64,000 nucleotides of DNA from Nematostella vectensis (taxonomy: Eukaryota; Cnidaria; Anthozoa; Actiniaria; Edwardsiidae): NCBI RefSeq assembly GCF_932526225.1, contig NC_064043.1:8671501-8735500 (forward strand). Reading direction: 5' to 3'. This document shows positions 1 to 11,807 of the stretch, one piece after another. Below the pieces are notes generated by a model that made no database searches, was not told where the DNA came from, and saw only the letters and a program-made list of their open reading frames with translations. A program made the position numbers and the translations under genes. The first letter of the stretch is position 1. Each line of letters begins with the position of its first letter.

Positions 1-60
1 CAACCAGTGTTAGGTTTCGCGAGATTATAACTCTTCCTTATTTTTGTTAGGAATCCACCG

Positions 61-3000
61 ATGGACGGACCGTTTAAAGGGGGGACTGGTCATCAAATGG
101 CAGGACCTGCGTCGTTCCCTCAACAGCAGTTTCCTTCTGGTAACACGACAATGACGAATGGAGTGCAACAGTCGTTTACGAATGGCCCATCAGTCAGCCA
201 AAGTGGTTACAACAACCGACCTCCTCAATTCCCTACAATTCAAGGCCAATCACCAGCACAAAAGGTATTATGAGTTTTTTGGGGTAGTCTGTCATCAACC
301 ACATGTAAGCTTTACCTAGTAGATAATGTATAATTATGCGTTTATCTGTTTGATTAATTTTGACTGCCTGATGATGATAACTTATATTTCTCTTGAAATT
401 CGCCTGAAACTGTCATCATTAATCGATACCAGAAATACTCCGTATGATTACTCCAGTAATTACATTTTTATATGAATGTTTTTACTTGTTCAATTATAAG
501 GATTCAGCCACATGTACGAATTGAATTTTTGTTATTATTGAGATTTTAAGTAGGCTGTCTGATTTTATTGTCATCAACAAATCAACCGTCAGGTGACAAA
601 AATCTCAATAATCTCTGAGACTAGTTATGTAATCTTTACATGGTTCAAAACTATGACTTAAGTTTTAAAGTTTTATATATCCTGTGTTATTTTTTGTGTA
701 TGAAGATTGATCAATGAAATACTCACATCACAATAAATTGTTGTTTTGATTGTATTATAGCTCAATGAATGTTGCTGAATTATTATCCTAACTATAAGTC
801 ATTTTGTTTTTCATGCAACTATAGTATTTATTAATGCATCCCAGACAGTTTTTCAGACATTATTAATATTCATCCTTCATGCAGTATGCAACAATATCCA
901 AGGTTGTTAGTCCCAGACTAGAGAAATTGATATTAAAAACTCTATTATAAATGTACAGTAAAAAAAAACTAGTATTCTAGTGAAAATTGCAAACAGAAAA
1001 ATTCTTAAAAATCTTAATGCTTAACTTATCTGAGCTATTGAAATATATTTTATTGCTCTCTGATTTCTCTCCCAACTACTTTTTCGGCCATGTGATTATC
1101 TGAACCTTAATGTTTTCTTTATTTTTGAGTCCTGTCATAAACACATAAAATGCTACATCAGAAAAGATAGCCAATAACCTTTTCCAATGAACTCCATCCT
1201 GATATTGTTGTTTTTCTAATCAGCCTCAAGGTCCTCCCTCACAGTCTACTCCCTCTCAACAAGCTCCTCCCACCAAACAACCAATGCAGCCACAGCACCA
1301 ATACCAAGCCAGACCAGGGGGACCTCCTCAACAGAGGCAGTACCCACCATCTTCTACCCCTCAGCAAGGGTTCCCCCAGCGACCAGGTAGCCCTCCCACC
1401 TCTCAGCCTGGAGGTTTCCCAGGCCAACAGATGCAGCAGCACCCTGCACCCCTACCTACATCACAGCCCAGCTTCCCTGGCCAGCAGATGCAGCGACCTG
1501 GGGGTCCACCTACATCACAACCGGGGGGGTTCCAACATCAGCAGCGCCCAGGAGCTCCACCCACATCACAGCCAGGATTTCCATCACCTCAGATGCAGGA
1601 GCCTATGCAACTACCGACATCACAGCCTGGTGGGTTTCCTCCCCAGCAACGTCCTGGTGCACCTCCTACATCACAACCTGGGGGTTTTCCTCCTCAGCGA
1701 CCAGGAATGCCACCTATGTCTCAACCATCTAGCATGCATATGCAGCCATCAGGTCAACCACAGTCAACAGCTCCTCAACAGCCGTCGCAGCCACTTAGAC
1801 CCCACCCACACCAGCAGGTAAAGTTACCTTTTTACAAAGGTACTACATGATCTTTCTAGTATTTAAAGATATTCTACTCAGAACCAAGCTTGTATATCAC
1901 ATCCACATAGTCTTACCGGCAGTAAAATCCTTTGACCCTTGCTCCTGGACAGGCCATCTCTTGTTTACTATGGCTAATGAAAATTTTCTCTGTTTCTTAT
2001 TATGCTTTTTCTTTTTTTTTCTGAATCTGGTCTAACTTTCATTGTTCAGTGATCTGCATTTTTCTCTCACAGATGAATTCGCAAATGCAGAATCTTCATA
2101 TTACCTCATCACAAGCTCAACCCAACGCCCCCCAGATGCAGGGCTGGTCTGGCTCATCCTCAGCGCAAATGCTGCCGCCCATGCCAGGCCCACCCTCAAG
2201 TATGTCTGGGCCGACCACCAGCCGGCATGGCCCACCTCCTACCGGCCTCACGATGAACCCCCCAACATCCATGGGTATGGCACCCATGATGCCGCCACCA
2301 GGCCCCGGGATGGGGACCCATCCCCAACAGGTTAGTCCCGGTCAGACTTCCATCTTAGCAGATGATGGGTTCAGTGGGGTGGGGTTTGTGGAGCAGGAGA
2401 CTGTACCAGGCAAGATGTATGATCCGTCCGAGTCTCCAGCTGGCATGACACCACCTCCAACAAGCACCAGTCCATCCGGATGGCAGGGCAGAGGGAGATA
2501 TCCCAGTCAGCCAAGCCCTACGGACGTGTTGCCACCAACGTTACCTCAAGCCGTGAGTTCTGCATTGATGGCATGCCAAGAGCTGGATCTAACATCAACT
2601 CATGAACTGGTCCTTTTCCTCTGCTTTGATGTTCCTTGCTATAATTGATAATGGCTTGATGTTTGATGTAATTAGTGTAAAGTAATTTTGTACCTATGTA
2701 TTAATATATCTTTAGATTATTGCAGTACTTTATCAGTAGAAACATTTAACTGGTAATATCATTAATATACTTATAGATTATTAAAGTACTATATCAGTAG
2801 AAACATGTGACAAATAATATCTTGTTTGTGGTAACGACTTTCCTTGTTGCAGTAATTATTTCTCCATCAACATTTTCTGTACAAAATGCTGAATATTGAA
2901 TCCTGCACCTAACTGTGTCTACTTCTATTTTTAGAAAACAATATAGTACCCAAATATTAACTAATTGTAGAATAATTGTTTTCATTGCTTTGATAATCTA

Positions 3001-6000
3001 AGACATATCTATTATACATGCATTCATAGATCAGCTCTAATCTGTTTATATTTGTGTTATTCTTCTTTAATGGCATCTATGTGGTTGTGGTCTTATTAAA
3101 ACCTTAATCTTTGTAGCCATATCCTGGCGGTCCTCCGTCCATGAGTGGGATGCCGCCTCCCCCTGGCCATAGTCCCCATATGGGTGGGCGTGGTCCCTCC
3201 ATGAACTCACCCATGCAACAACAGAAAAGGATTGATCCAGACCAAATGCCAAGTCCGGTGAGTAGAAATGAAAATAATGGTAATTTCAAGGTCAATCTGC
3301 ATTTTACATAATAAACAAGCAGTACACTTTATATCATCATCAATTATAATGGATAAGTTACATGGGTTTCATTAAGTTTCAGAGTAGCTGGAGAAAATTT
3401 GTAATTTATATATAAGTAGCCGGCACTTGGAAAATAGTAGCTGGCAGTTCCCCTGGCCACCAGGACTAAAGGAAACCCCTTAGGTCACAAACCCACCTCT
3501 AGACTCTTATTTTGATCTTGTTGTTACACCCACATTACACAATACATATATATTGGGTGTACCCAATATAGCCAAGCAACCATATTTAGCTTTGACTGAT
3601 TTCCTTGCAGATCCAAGTCATGAAAGATGACAGAGAAACTCACAAAGACCAGCCCTTCATGACAAATACAAGAGACCGCATCCCTCCCCTGGTAACAAGC
3701 AGCTTTGTTGTCAAAGACAATGGGAATTGCAGTCCAAGATTTATCAGATCGACAATGTACAATGTTCCTTGCAACAAGGATCTGCTCCAGGCCAGTGACA
3801 TTCCATTGGCAGCCATAATCACACCTTTTGCACAAATTCCGGCTGAGGAGGTAAGATGACAGTGATGCCACCTTTAAAGATCCCTAGTCAACAATGCCTT
3901 TCATGTTGTGTGTGACAAATATGTGATGATAATATGTATAGAAAATTTTAAAATTCAATTGAATATGGCGAATGGCGAATAGATCCCAAGATCAGCCAAT
4001 GGAAATGGATGCTTGTTGCTTTCTTTCTGTGTGAAGGTGCAATCAGGGCTGTGAACTGGAGAATTCATTGTCCTCCAAACCCAGAACAATGGATTTCTAT
4101 GCTTCAGTGTACCGATCCTACCAATCATATGGAAACAATATGTTGTGAAATTGCATTTTGTACCCTTTACATTACAGCCACATTCAAGCAGAGTAGCCAA
4201 CAGTTGATCCATGGTTATTGCATTGGTGCATGTTTGATTCACCATTGAACCATTGTTGATCCATAGTTGGCACATGATTGATCATGGTTGATCCCCTGTT
4301 GATGCATGGTTGTGCTTGTTGATTCATGGTTGATCTATGGTTGAAGCATGAATGTGCTTTTTGATTCATGGTTGATCCATGGTTGATGCATGGTTGCTTT
4401 TCCAGGGTTACCTTCCCATAGTGAACCATGGAGCCAGTGGCCCTGTTCGCTGTAACCGCTGCAAAGCTTACATCAACCCCTTTGTACAGTTCATTGATGG
4501 TGGCAGAAGATTTGTATGTAACATCTGCACATACTCCTCAGAAGGTAAGTTGTTCTAAATCATCTAAAAAGCCTGAGGGTGAGCATGCAGTGAACCTGTG
4601 ATGTTCATCCCCCCCCCCCTAAAAAAAATTGGGTAGATGGGAGGGTGGGTGGGGACACCACTATCCAATTTGTTTTATCCGATTTTCAGAGTTTTATTAA
4701 ATTAATAAGATCCAGTAGGCAACTAAGAATGGCAAACTGGCATGCACTACAACAGGCACCAATAAAAAGCTTCTTAAACAAGGACCAGCGGTATAGAATT
4801 CGCGCACCTGGTCTAAATGGCTTCTGGTATTATATTGAAAATTGTATATTTTCTTCACTTTCTGATGTGATGATGATAGCCATTGCTGTGTTCATTTTGG
4901 CGTGAGCTTACTGCAAATGAATTTGTTTTTAGTGCAAGGCTCCTGTTGCTCACTTCACTTCAACTAAACATATTTATGAATCAAAAACAAAAAATAATAG
5001 TTTGTGTGTTGTGTGTGCAGTTCCAGCAGATTATTTCTGCCATCTTGATCATCAAGGCTTACGTGTGGACTTATATGAGAGGCCTGAACTTCACCTTGGC
5101 TCCTATGAGATGGTCGCCACAGCTGATTACTGCAAGGTACGAAGCTGCAAAATTTTATCCATCAATTTTCCTCCTAGCTGAACCATCCTTTTCATCCCCC
5201 CTCCCCCTAAAAACCTATTTTATGGGTTATCCTGTCATATAGTCATAGGGAACAATACCTAATGCCCAGTTTCATTATTGAGCATGTCACCTAACAATTC
5301 TCCTGAAATTGCGGGTAACCTGGGGCTTCACAGCTTTTTTCCAACAAGGCGTCTGCTCAGTTTTATATTTTTTAAGTCATTCTGGAGAAGGTGTTTGTCT
5401 GTATTGCATGTGAAATGTTGCTTCTTGCATTTATTGTAATTATCTTATGAGGTCTATTTGCTTAGGATGGCTGCCTGCTTTTCAATTTACTGATGTAAAG
5501 TATTCTTTGTATTGATCATCCCACATCAAAGTTTAGAAGGGTGGACTTTCAAGCTCTCCTGTCAACTTAAATGTGAGCTTCCTACATTAATTTGCCTACA
5601 CCAATAATGGAAACTTTTTTGTCATTTGTCCAGGATCAAAAGTTTCCTGGTCCACCTGCATACATATTCATGATAGACGTGTCATACCAGAGCATGCAGT
5701 GCGGGATGGTTCGGTTGTTGATGAGAGAGATGAATGAACTGCTGGAACATTTACCAAAGTGAGCAAACAAACTGCACAGCAGTGTCTTTTTATATGGTGC
5801 ACTGCATTCATTATTCAAGTTTTACATCTTTTTATATGGTGCACTTCTTGTAAGGGTTAATCACTACATTCATTGCTCAAGTATTACACGTCTTGTTAAG
5901 TGGCACACTTCATCCATTACTAAAGTACTATATTCTTCTTTTTTATTTTAGAGAGTTTAACAGTGAACAGTCACAAGTTAGAGTTGGATTTGTAACATAC

Positions 6001-9000
6001 AGTAATCAGCTACACTTCTACAATATTAAGGTAAAAATAATGTTAAGCCTGTATAACAAGTGGCAAAAGCTAGGGGAGAGTCTTTTTGAAATTTTGTTAG
6101 GCTTAACATTTTCAAGCCTTTCTGTTTATAGACTTGGATAAGGTGAAATAGAAGATTTGATGGTTTGTGTTGTGACCATCAGCTTCTTCAATTATATTTC
6201 ATGCATCACCAGGGTAACCTTGCCCAGCCACAGATGATGGTTGTATCTGATGTGGATGATATGTTCGTACCACTTCTTGATGGGTTCCTAGTGAGTGTAG
6301 ATGAGGCCAGAAGTGTTATAGAAAGGTGAGTAAACAAATTATCTTGCAAAATATCTATTTCTCATTGTATTTGGCTTCCTCCTGGTTTGCCACCACCTAA
6401 TAGGGGAACATTTTTTTAGGTACCCAGCTCACCTATCCCAGAAATGTTAATATACTATAATATTAATACTGTATTTGGCTACCACCCCCCCCCCCCTCCA
6501 TTGAGACACCACCTTTCATGATACTGAAGATGGCCTTTTAATAGTGCAACATATTTGACTAAGGCCAATAGTAATGAATGGTTTAGAGAGGTCCCAATGC
6601 TCTTGTAGAAAAACATGTGTCTGATATCTTTGGTTGAATCCATGTTATATTTGGTTATTTCAGCTACTGGTATGTGATTTAGGGTTATTTTTGTTTGTTT
6701 GTTGGATCAATGGGACAGATCCCATTAGTGATATCAGTGGTTGAATCCATATATTTTTTATTATTTCAGCTTACTGGAGCAGATCCCACTGATGTTTGCC
6801 GAGACCCGAGACACAGAAACAGTTCTAGGGCCTGTGGTACAGGCTGGGATAGAAGCCCTCAAGGTAAACTGACCTTTGATTTCCTTCCAAAGGTGCCTTA
6901 CGATATGTACACTCAGCACCTTGTTGTTTGCAGTCTGCAGGGATTTCAGGAAAACTGTTTATTTTCCACTCCTCTCTACCTATCACCGAGGCTCCAGGAA
7001 AGTTAAAGAACAGAGAAGACAGAAAGCTTTTAGCCACTGATAAGGAAAAGGTAATTATTTCTTTTTATGACGGATGTAGTGGAAAAATATGTGGTGAACA
7101 CTTACATTATTCATTACATATCTACATTTGTGAGTTAGCAACTGTATCTGCTTCGCATCACACACATAACTTTCAAGTGCTGAAGTCGTTTACAGGCCCA
7201 TGGCTAGTAACAACAAATACAGTACCTTGGGCCTTGTCATGTTATTCTTGCAAATAAATAATACAATAAGCAGCAGTCAGTTTTCCATTTCCTTTGTAAA
7301 GTCCACCCACATATTTTATTTGTTGTTTTTTTTTTTCACAGAAAGAAATATACTATTCAAATTGTTCTCTTGTGTGTCCTCCCACAGACTATTTTAAGCC
7401 CACAGACAACATTCTATGAGAACCTAGCGAAGCAGTGTGTAGAGGCGGGTGTCGCAGTAGACCTCTTTTTGTTTCCAAATGCTTACGTTGATGTTGCCAC
7501 CATTGGAGCCATAGCCACACAAACGGGAGGTGACATCTACAGATACTCATACTTTAAGGTACAGTAATCAATTGTAAATCACTCAGGACCGTAGCATATT
7601 TCAAAATACTGGGGGGAGGATGCACAATACAGAGGCTTTGATTTATATTTGTTCTCATCTTCTGTTCCATCGTTATAACCAGGCTTTTGCTGATGTTATT
7701 CACTTATTAGGAGGTGACGCACGGAGAACAGTTCCGGGAAGATCTAAAGCGCGCTATTGAGTGTAACATGGGCTTTGATGCTGTAATGAGATTGCGGACC
7801 AGCACCGGACTTAGACCTGTAGACTTTGTTGGCAGTTTTTACATGAGTAACACAACAGACGTTGAGCTTGCAGGAATCAGCCCAAATAAGGTAATAAGCT
7901 TGTAGGAATGAACCCGCATAAGGTAATAAGCTTGCAGGAATTGGCCCAAATAAGGTAATGAGCTAGCGGGAATCAACCTGCATAAGGTAATAAGCGTGTA
8001 GGAATTGGCCCAAATAAGGTAATGAACTAGCGGGAATCAACCCGCATAAGGTAATAAGCGTGTAGGAATCAACCCAAATGAGGTAATGAGTTAGCAGTAA
8101 TGAGCCTGCATAAGGCTTGTAGGAATCAGCTCAAATAAGTTAATTAGCTAGCAGGAATCAACCCAAATAAGGTGATGAGCTTGTAGGAAGAAGCCCGCAT
8201 AAGTAAGCTATCTGGCTTCCGTCTCCAAACTAACAGTATTTCATCTGGTGTTTCTATTGGTCAGCGCCTTGTGGAGAGGTGGCATTCAAAATTTGGAATT
8301 CAAGAAGCCAGAAGGCGATTTTACTGTGGGAATTACTCGGAGGGAGTTTACAGAGTATTAAAAACCGCAAAGGTTTCAAACTTTTTGCTTAAGTACTTCC
8401 TCATCCTCTAGGCAATTGGCATCGAAATCAAACACGATGACAAGCTTCCCGAGGACAGTACCGCATACCTGCAGTGCGCTCTTCTCTACACGTCCATCAG
8501 TGGTCAGCGGAGGCTGCGTATTCATAACCTGGCGCTAAACACATGCTCTCAGCTCTCTGAACTCTTCAGATGTTGTGAGATGGACTCGTTTGTCAACTAC
8601 GTTTCCAAGAAAGGTAATGACCTAGGAACTGTTTTCAGATACAAGAGTTGCTGGCCTTTCGTACGTTAGCCCCTAATCGTAACGTATCGTTAGCCCTAAT
8701 CGTTTCTGTTTGGTTTCTCACCCCATCTCTCTTGTTTTACGTCAGCTATTCGTGCTGTGCTCACGACCGCACCCAAGGATATCCGTGAGCAGCTTGTAAA
8801 CCAGTGTGCGCAGATCCTGGCGTGCTACAGACGGAACTGCGCATCGCCCTCATCCGCCGGTCAACTGATCTTGCCGGAATGTATGAAGCTCCTTCCCCTC
8901 TACATCAACTGCGTGCTGAAAAGTGATGCACTTGTCGGTGGTGAGTTGGACTTAAGACCTACGTCAGCTGCTATTTGTTGTCTTAGAAAATACCAAGCAT

Positions 9001-10841
9001 GTGTAGGCCTTCCTTTTTATGGGCTGATTTAAGACAGCTATGGTGATCTTTTTTTATTCATTTTGGTAAATGAAGCATCTCGTCTTCTTTAGCCGAATGA
9101 AAACAGGGTGTGGTTGATTAGAGTCGATAATGCAGAGGGAATTTAGATGTTTGTCAGCAAACAAGTTCAACTTCTTTGCTTGTTATGGACTAATGAGTCT
9201 TGCGAATTTACATTTATGTTAGTTTATGTTTGTACGTTACAGTAGAAGATCTTCCTCTTTCGTCGTCCTAACTGGGCTTTTCCTTTATCAACACAGGTTC
9301 AGAGATGAGCTCCGATGATCGAAGCTGGTTGATGAGGAGAGTCATTTCTATGGACCAGAATGCATCAGTACCATACTTCTACCCAAGGCTATTCCCAGTG
9401 GTATGTTCATTATCTCAATTGTTTTTTGTTGTTTTACTCACAGGAGAAACAAAATTAAGACACTAAACAATTATACAATCAGCCCTTGCATTGCCCAAGA
9501 TTGCTAGTCGTGCCTCTGTCGATTTACCACACAACGTTTTAATAAAACACCTGGTTTCCAAACAGCAAAACATTGGTCCCACACCATTGCTTCATGTTTT
9601 TCCAGTAAACCTGGTGGGGTCTTTATGAGTTCTCCCTACGTCTACCCGAGGGCTAGTTGCCTTTCTTATCGCATATTTGTTCCCATTTCTCCCTAGCATG
9701 ATGTCGATGTCGAAGCCACAGGGTTACCAGAACAGATAAGATGTTCTATCGAGAGAATGTCGGATAATGGCATCTACGTTTTAGGTATGATTCAATTTTC
9801 ATCTCCTCGACCACCTACCTAACAAAGTATACTAAGTACTGTAATATCTTTTACCATTGAATTGTAGAGAATGGTATCTCAATGTTGCTCTGGGTGGGAC
9901 TCCAAGTGGACCCAGGCATGCTACAGCAAATCTTCGGTGTGTCCACGATAGGACAAGTCGACATAGAAATGGTAAGGACTCGTCTGCATGCCCGTCCGTC
10001 CTACAATACGTAGATCACATACAAAATAGAAATGGTAAGGACTCGTCTGCATGCCCGTCCGTCCTACAATACGTAGATCACATACAAAATAGAAATGGTA
10101 AGCACTCGTCTACATGCCCGTCCGTCCTACAATACGTAGATCACATACAAAATAGAAATGGTAAGCACTCGTCTACATGCCCGTCCGTCCTACAATACGT
10201 AGATCACATACAAAATCGAGAACCCAGAACAAATCACGTACGAATGGTACCCATCCTGAACCGATCACTTACAAAGGGTATCTATTCAGAACAAAACACA
10301 TTCAAATGGTATTTACCCACATACAATTGGTATTTCATCAGAACAGGTCACATGCAAAAGGTATCCAGAACAGATCATACACAACTGTCTATCGTAAGGA
10401 ACGTGTCGTCGTCATTTTGTTATAAGTATTCACTTCCTTGTTCTGTAGACGTCACTTCCTGTGTTGGATAATCCACTATCAGCTCGTATTCAAGACATCA
10501 TCTCGTCTATCCGCGCCGAGAGACCCAATTACCTCAAGGTGAGTTAGTCGGAGTGAACTTTTCACCGAATCTGGGTGACTTGTTTTTTTTTTAGGTAACA
10601 GATTAAACAATTGTGGTTATGAGTTAGGGGCACGAGATATGCGTATTTTAACCTCGTCCACATGCGAGCTTTGACTGACTCTGCCGTTTGTCTTCAGTTG
10701 ACGGTAGTGAGGCAGCGCGACAAGCTTGAGCCTTGGTTTAAGCACTTCCTGGTCGAGGACAAGGGGATGAGTGCCAGCTGTCCCAGCTACGTGGACTTCC
10801 TGTGCCTGATGCACAAGGAGATTAGGAACTTGCTGAACTAA
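61..10841 (+). CDS. SEC24C: SEC24C/D-type COPII coat cargo adaptor, 21 coding exons
   Basis: Exons: 61-264, 1224-1817, 2073-2552, 3117-3257, 3611-3850, 4406-4544, 5021-5136, 5634-5758, 5952-6030, 6213-6325, 6770-6863, 6934-7050, 7388-7558, 7711-7890, 8412-8613, 8746-8940, 9297-9400, 9697-9784, 9868-9971, 10449-10538, 10698-10841. They sum to 3720 nt in one frame, about 1239 residues, somewhat longer than vertebrate SEC24C/D. Residues 1-500 are Pro/Gln/Gly-rich. The zinc finger (CNRC then CNIC) is near 569-593; the trunk domain starts near 638 ([13 protein letters not shown]); helical and gelsolin-like parts follow, ending near HFLVEDKGM. The family binds SEC23 and selects cargo at ER exit sites; the C/D subclass is inferred from sequence likeness. 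The start is the first ATG after an apparent splice acceptor near 51, so a 5' noncoding exon probably lies outside the window. AATAAA at 10993 may be the polyadenylation signal. Confidence 0.95.
3415..3480 (+). repeat. Dispersed intronic repeat, copy 1 of 3
   Basis: This short stretch in a SEC24 intron shares an ordered set of words (GTAGC, TGGAAAATAG, AGCTGG, CCACCAGG) with 36091-36150 and 56286-56351. All three are in the + orientation and inside introns. It looks like a fragment of an interspersed element. No terminal repeats were found, so its class is unknown. Confidence 0.5.
4199..4396 (+). repeat. Degenerate minisatellite just upstream of a SEC24 acceptor
   Basis: Variants of TTGATCCATGGTTGATGCA recur through the last 200 bp of the intron before the zinc-finger exon at 4406. 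Spacing is roughly 12-26 bp and the copies are imperfect. The polypyrimidine tract and CAG at 4403-4405 lie just outside the array. Confidence 0.7.
6623..6805 (+). repeat. 106-bp tandem duplication of a SEC24 3' splice junction
   Basis: GATATC plus TGGTTGAATCCAT occurs at 6623 and again at 6729. Each is followed by a T-rich tract and TTATTTCAG, ending at 6663 and 6769 respectively. The later acceptor is the one that keeps frame into the exon starting at 6770. CAGATCCCA also occurs in both copies, so the duplicated unit includes the first bases of the exon as well as the branch and acceptor region. Confidence 0.7.
7859..8203 (+). repeat. 32-bp tandem array repeating a SEC24 exon end and its 5' splice site
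   Basis: The exon end (GAATCAGCCCAAATAAG, to 7890) and its donor GTAAT are repeated with a 32-bp period. AAG/GTAAT-type donors start at 7891, 7923, 7955, 7987, 8019, 8051 (copy diverged) and 8083. Further eroded copies run to about 8203. Alternate units end in CGCATAAG or CAAATAAG, a 64-bp higher-order pattern. The first donor is needed to join residues SPNK to the next exon at 8412; 32 is not a multiple of 3, so single-unit extensions shift the frame, and an in-frame TAG follows the first donor within five codons. Confidence 0.9.
9972..10223 (+). repeat. 63-bp tandem array repeating a SEC24 5' splice site
   Basis: Four near-identical 63-bp units begin GTAAGG or GTAAGC at 9972, 10035, 10098 and 10161. 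Each is preceded by ATAGAAATG, the same bases that end the coding exon at 9971. The four potential donors are therefore almost equivalent in context. A 63-bp extension would keep frame, but each unit contains an in-frame TAG (in TACGTAGATC). Looser versions of the CACATACAAA word continue to about 10390. Confidence 0.9.
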
Positions 10842-11800
10842 TCGTCGCGCCCAAGATACCAGAGAATTATGAATTATTAGATCATGTCGCGCCCTAGATG
10901 CCAGACAATTATGAATTATATAGATCGTAGATCTCCGCGAGGTATAGGAACATGCCGAGTGGAGATAGAACGCCTATCTGGGCTGTCAAACAAATAAATG
11001 ATCCGCCGTACAGCTCGAAGCAACCCATCATATCGCATGAAGACAGTAATGTTTCCTTAGGACTTATCATATACTCCTATGCCATATTACCAGTCGAACA
11101 CACGTTTTGGGTCATTCAATACGAGGCCGGAAAAACCCGCCCAAAGGACATAAGCTCCATAACGTTTCGCTGGCATTTACTTTGAAATGTCACAACATTG
11201 TAACGCATGGTGCTGGTAAGCACTGTGATTGAGGTCGGTGTGATGTGATAGTCGGTGTGCTCCCCTGACGGCCACACGCTCCATGTACATTGAACTTCAT
11301 TTCTTCTCCAAGTGATAAATTTTACCGGAGATTGTAAAACCCTGATATTATTTTCTATCCAATATAAATTAAAATAAATTTTGAGTCGTGTTTGTCTTGT
11401 GTGATTGCAATATGGCAAGTTATGATCTCCCTAGGCAGGTCTACATCGCCGGTCCTTGTTTGTGGATAAATCCAGTGCCATCTTTAACCTGAAACTGTAA
11501 GGACTTTTTCAAGTTTCTTGAATTATACTTCTTTCTTTCCCCGGTTTTCAGTCGACGTTCGGTGTTGCTGTCACATGATCCTCCGCAACGTCTGGGAATC
11601 GAGACTACATTACTTCCACGCAAAAATGAATTGGTACAACGTACAGGTTCCTTGCTACCCAAACAACGTGATAAACGTCACAGACATCATTGACATTTGC
11701 ATAATGACAGCGGCGTGGTTGGACGTGCCTAGCTTTAGCTCCGCGTTTTGAAGTCGTTGTTTGCACTTTCATGTGCATTAAGTTCATATATGTAATTCAA
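10842..11800 (+). other. 3' flank of SEC24, no further gene seen
   Basis: This holds the likely 3' UTR. A roughly 50-bp segment ending in AATTATGAATTAT is present twice near 10850-10920, and an AATAAA lies at 10993. The rest to 11800 shows no convincing coding signal. Part of it may be the 5' region of the retrotransposon that follows. Confidence 0.5.
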
Positions 11801-11807
11801 ATATTTA

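Noticed and set aside
7859-10223. Regular short tandem repeats that might suggest a CRISPR array
   Set aside because: Units are contiguous with no unique spacers, lie within introns of an animal gene and include its splice sites. They are minisatellites.
9857-10471. 204-codon open frame across the 63-bp array
   Set aside because: It is open only because 63 is a multiple of 3. The true SEC24 exon 9868-9971 is read in another frame and ends at the first donor.
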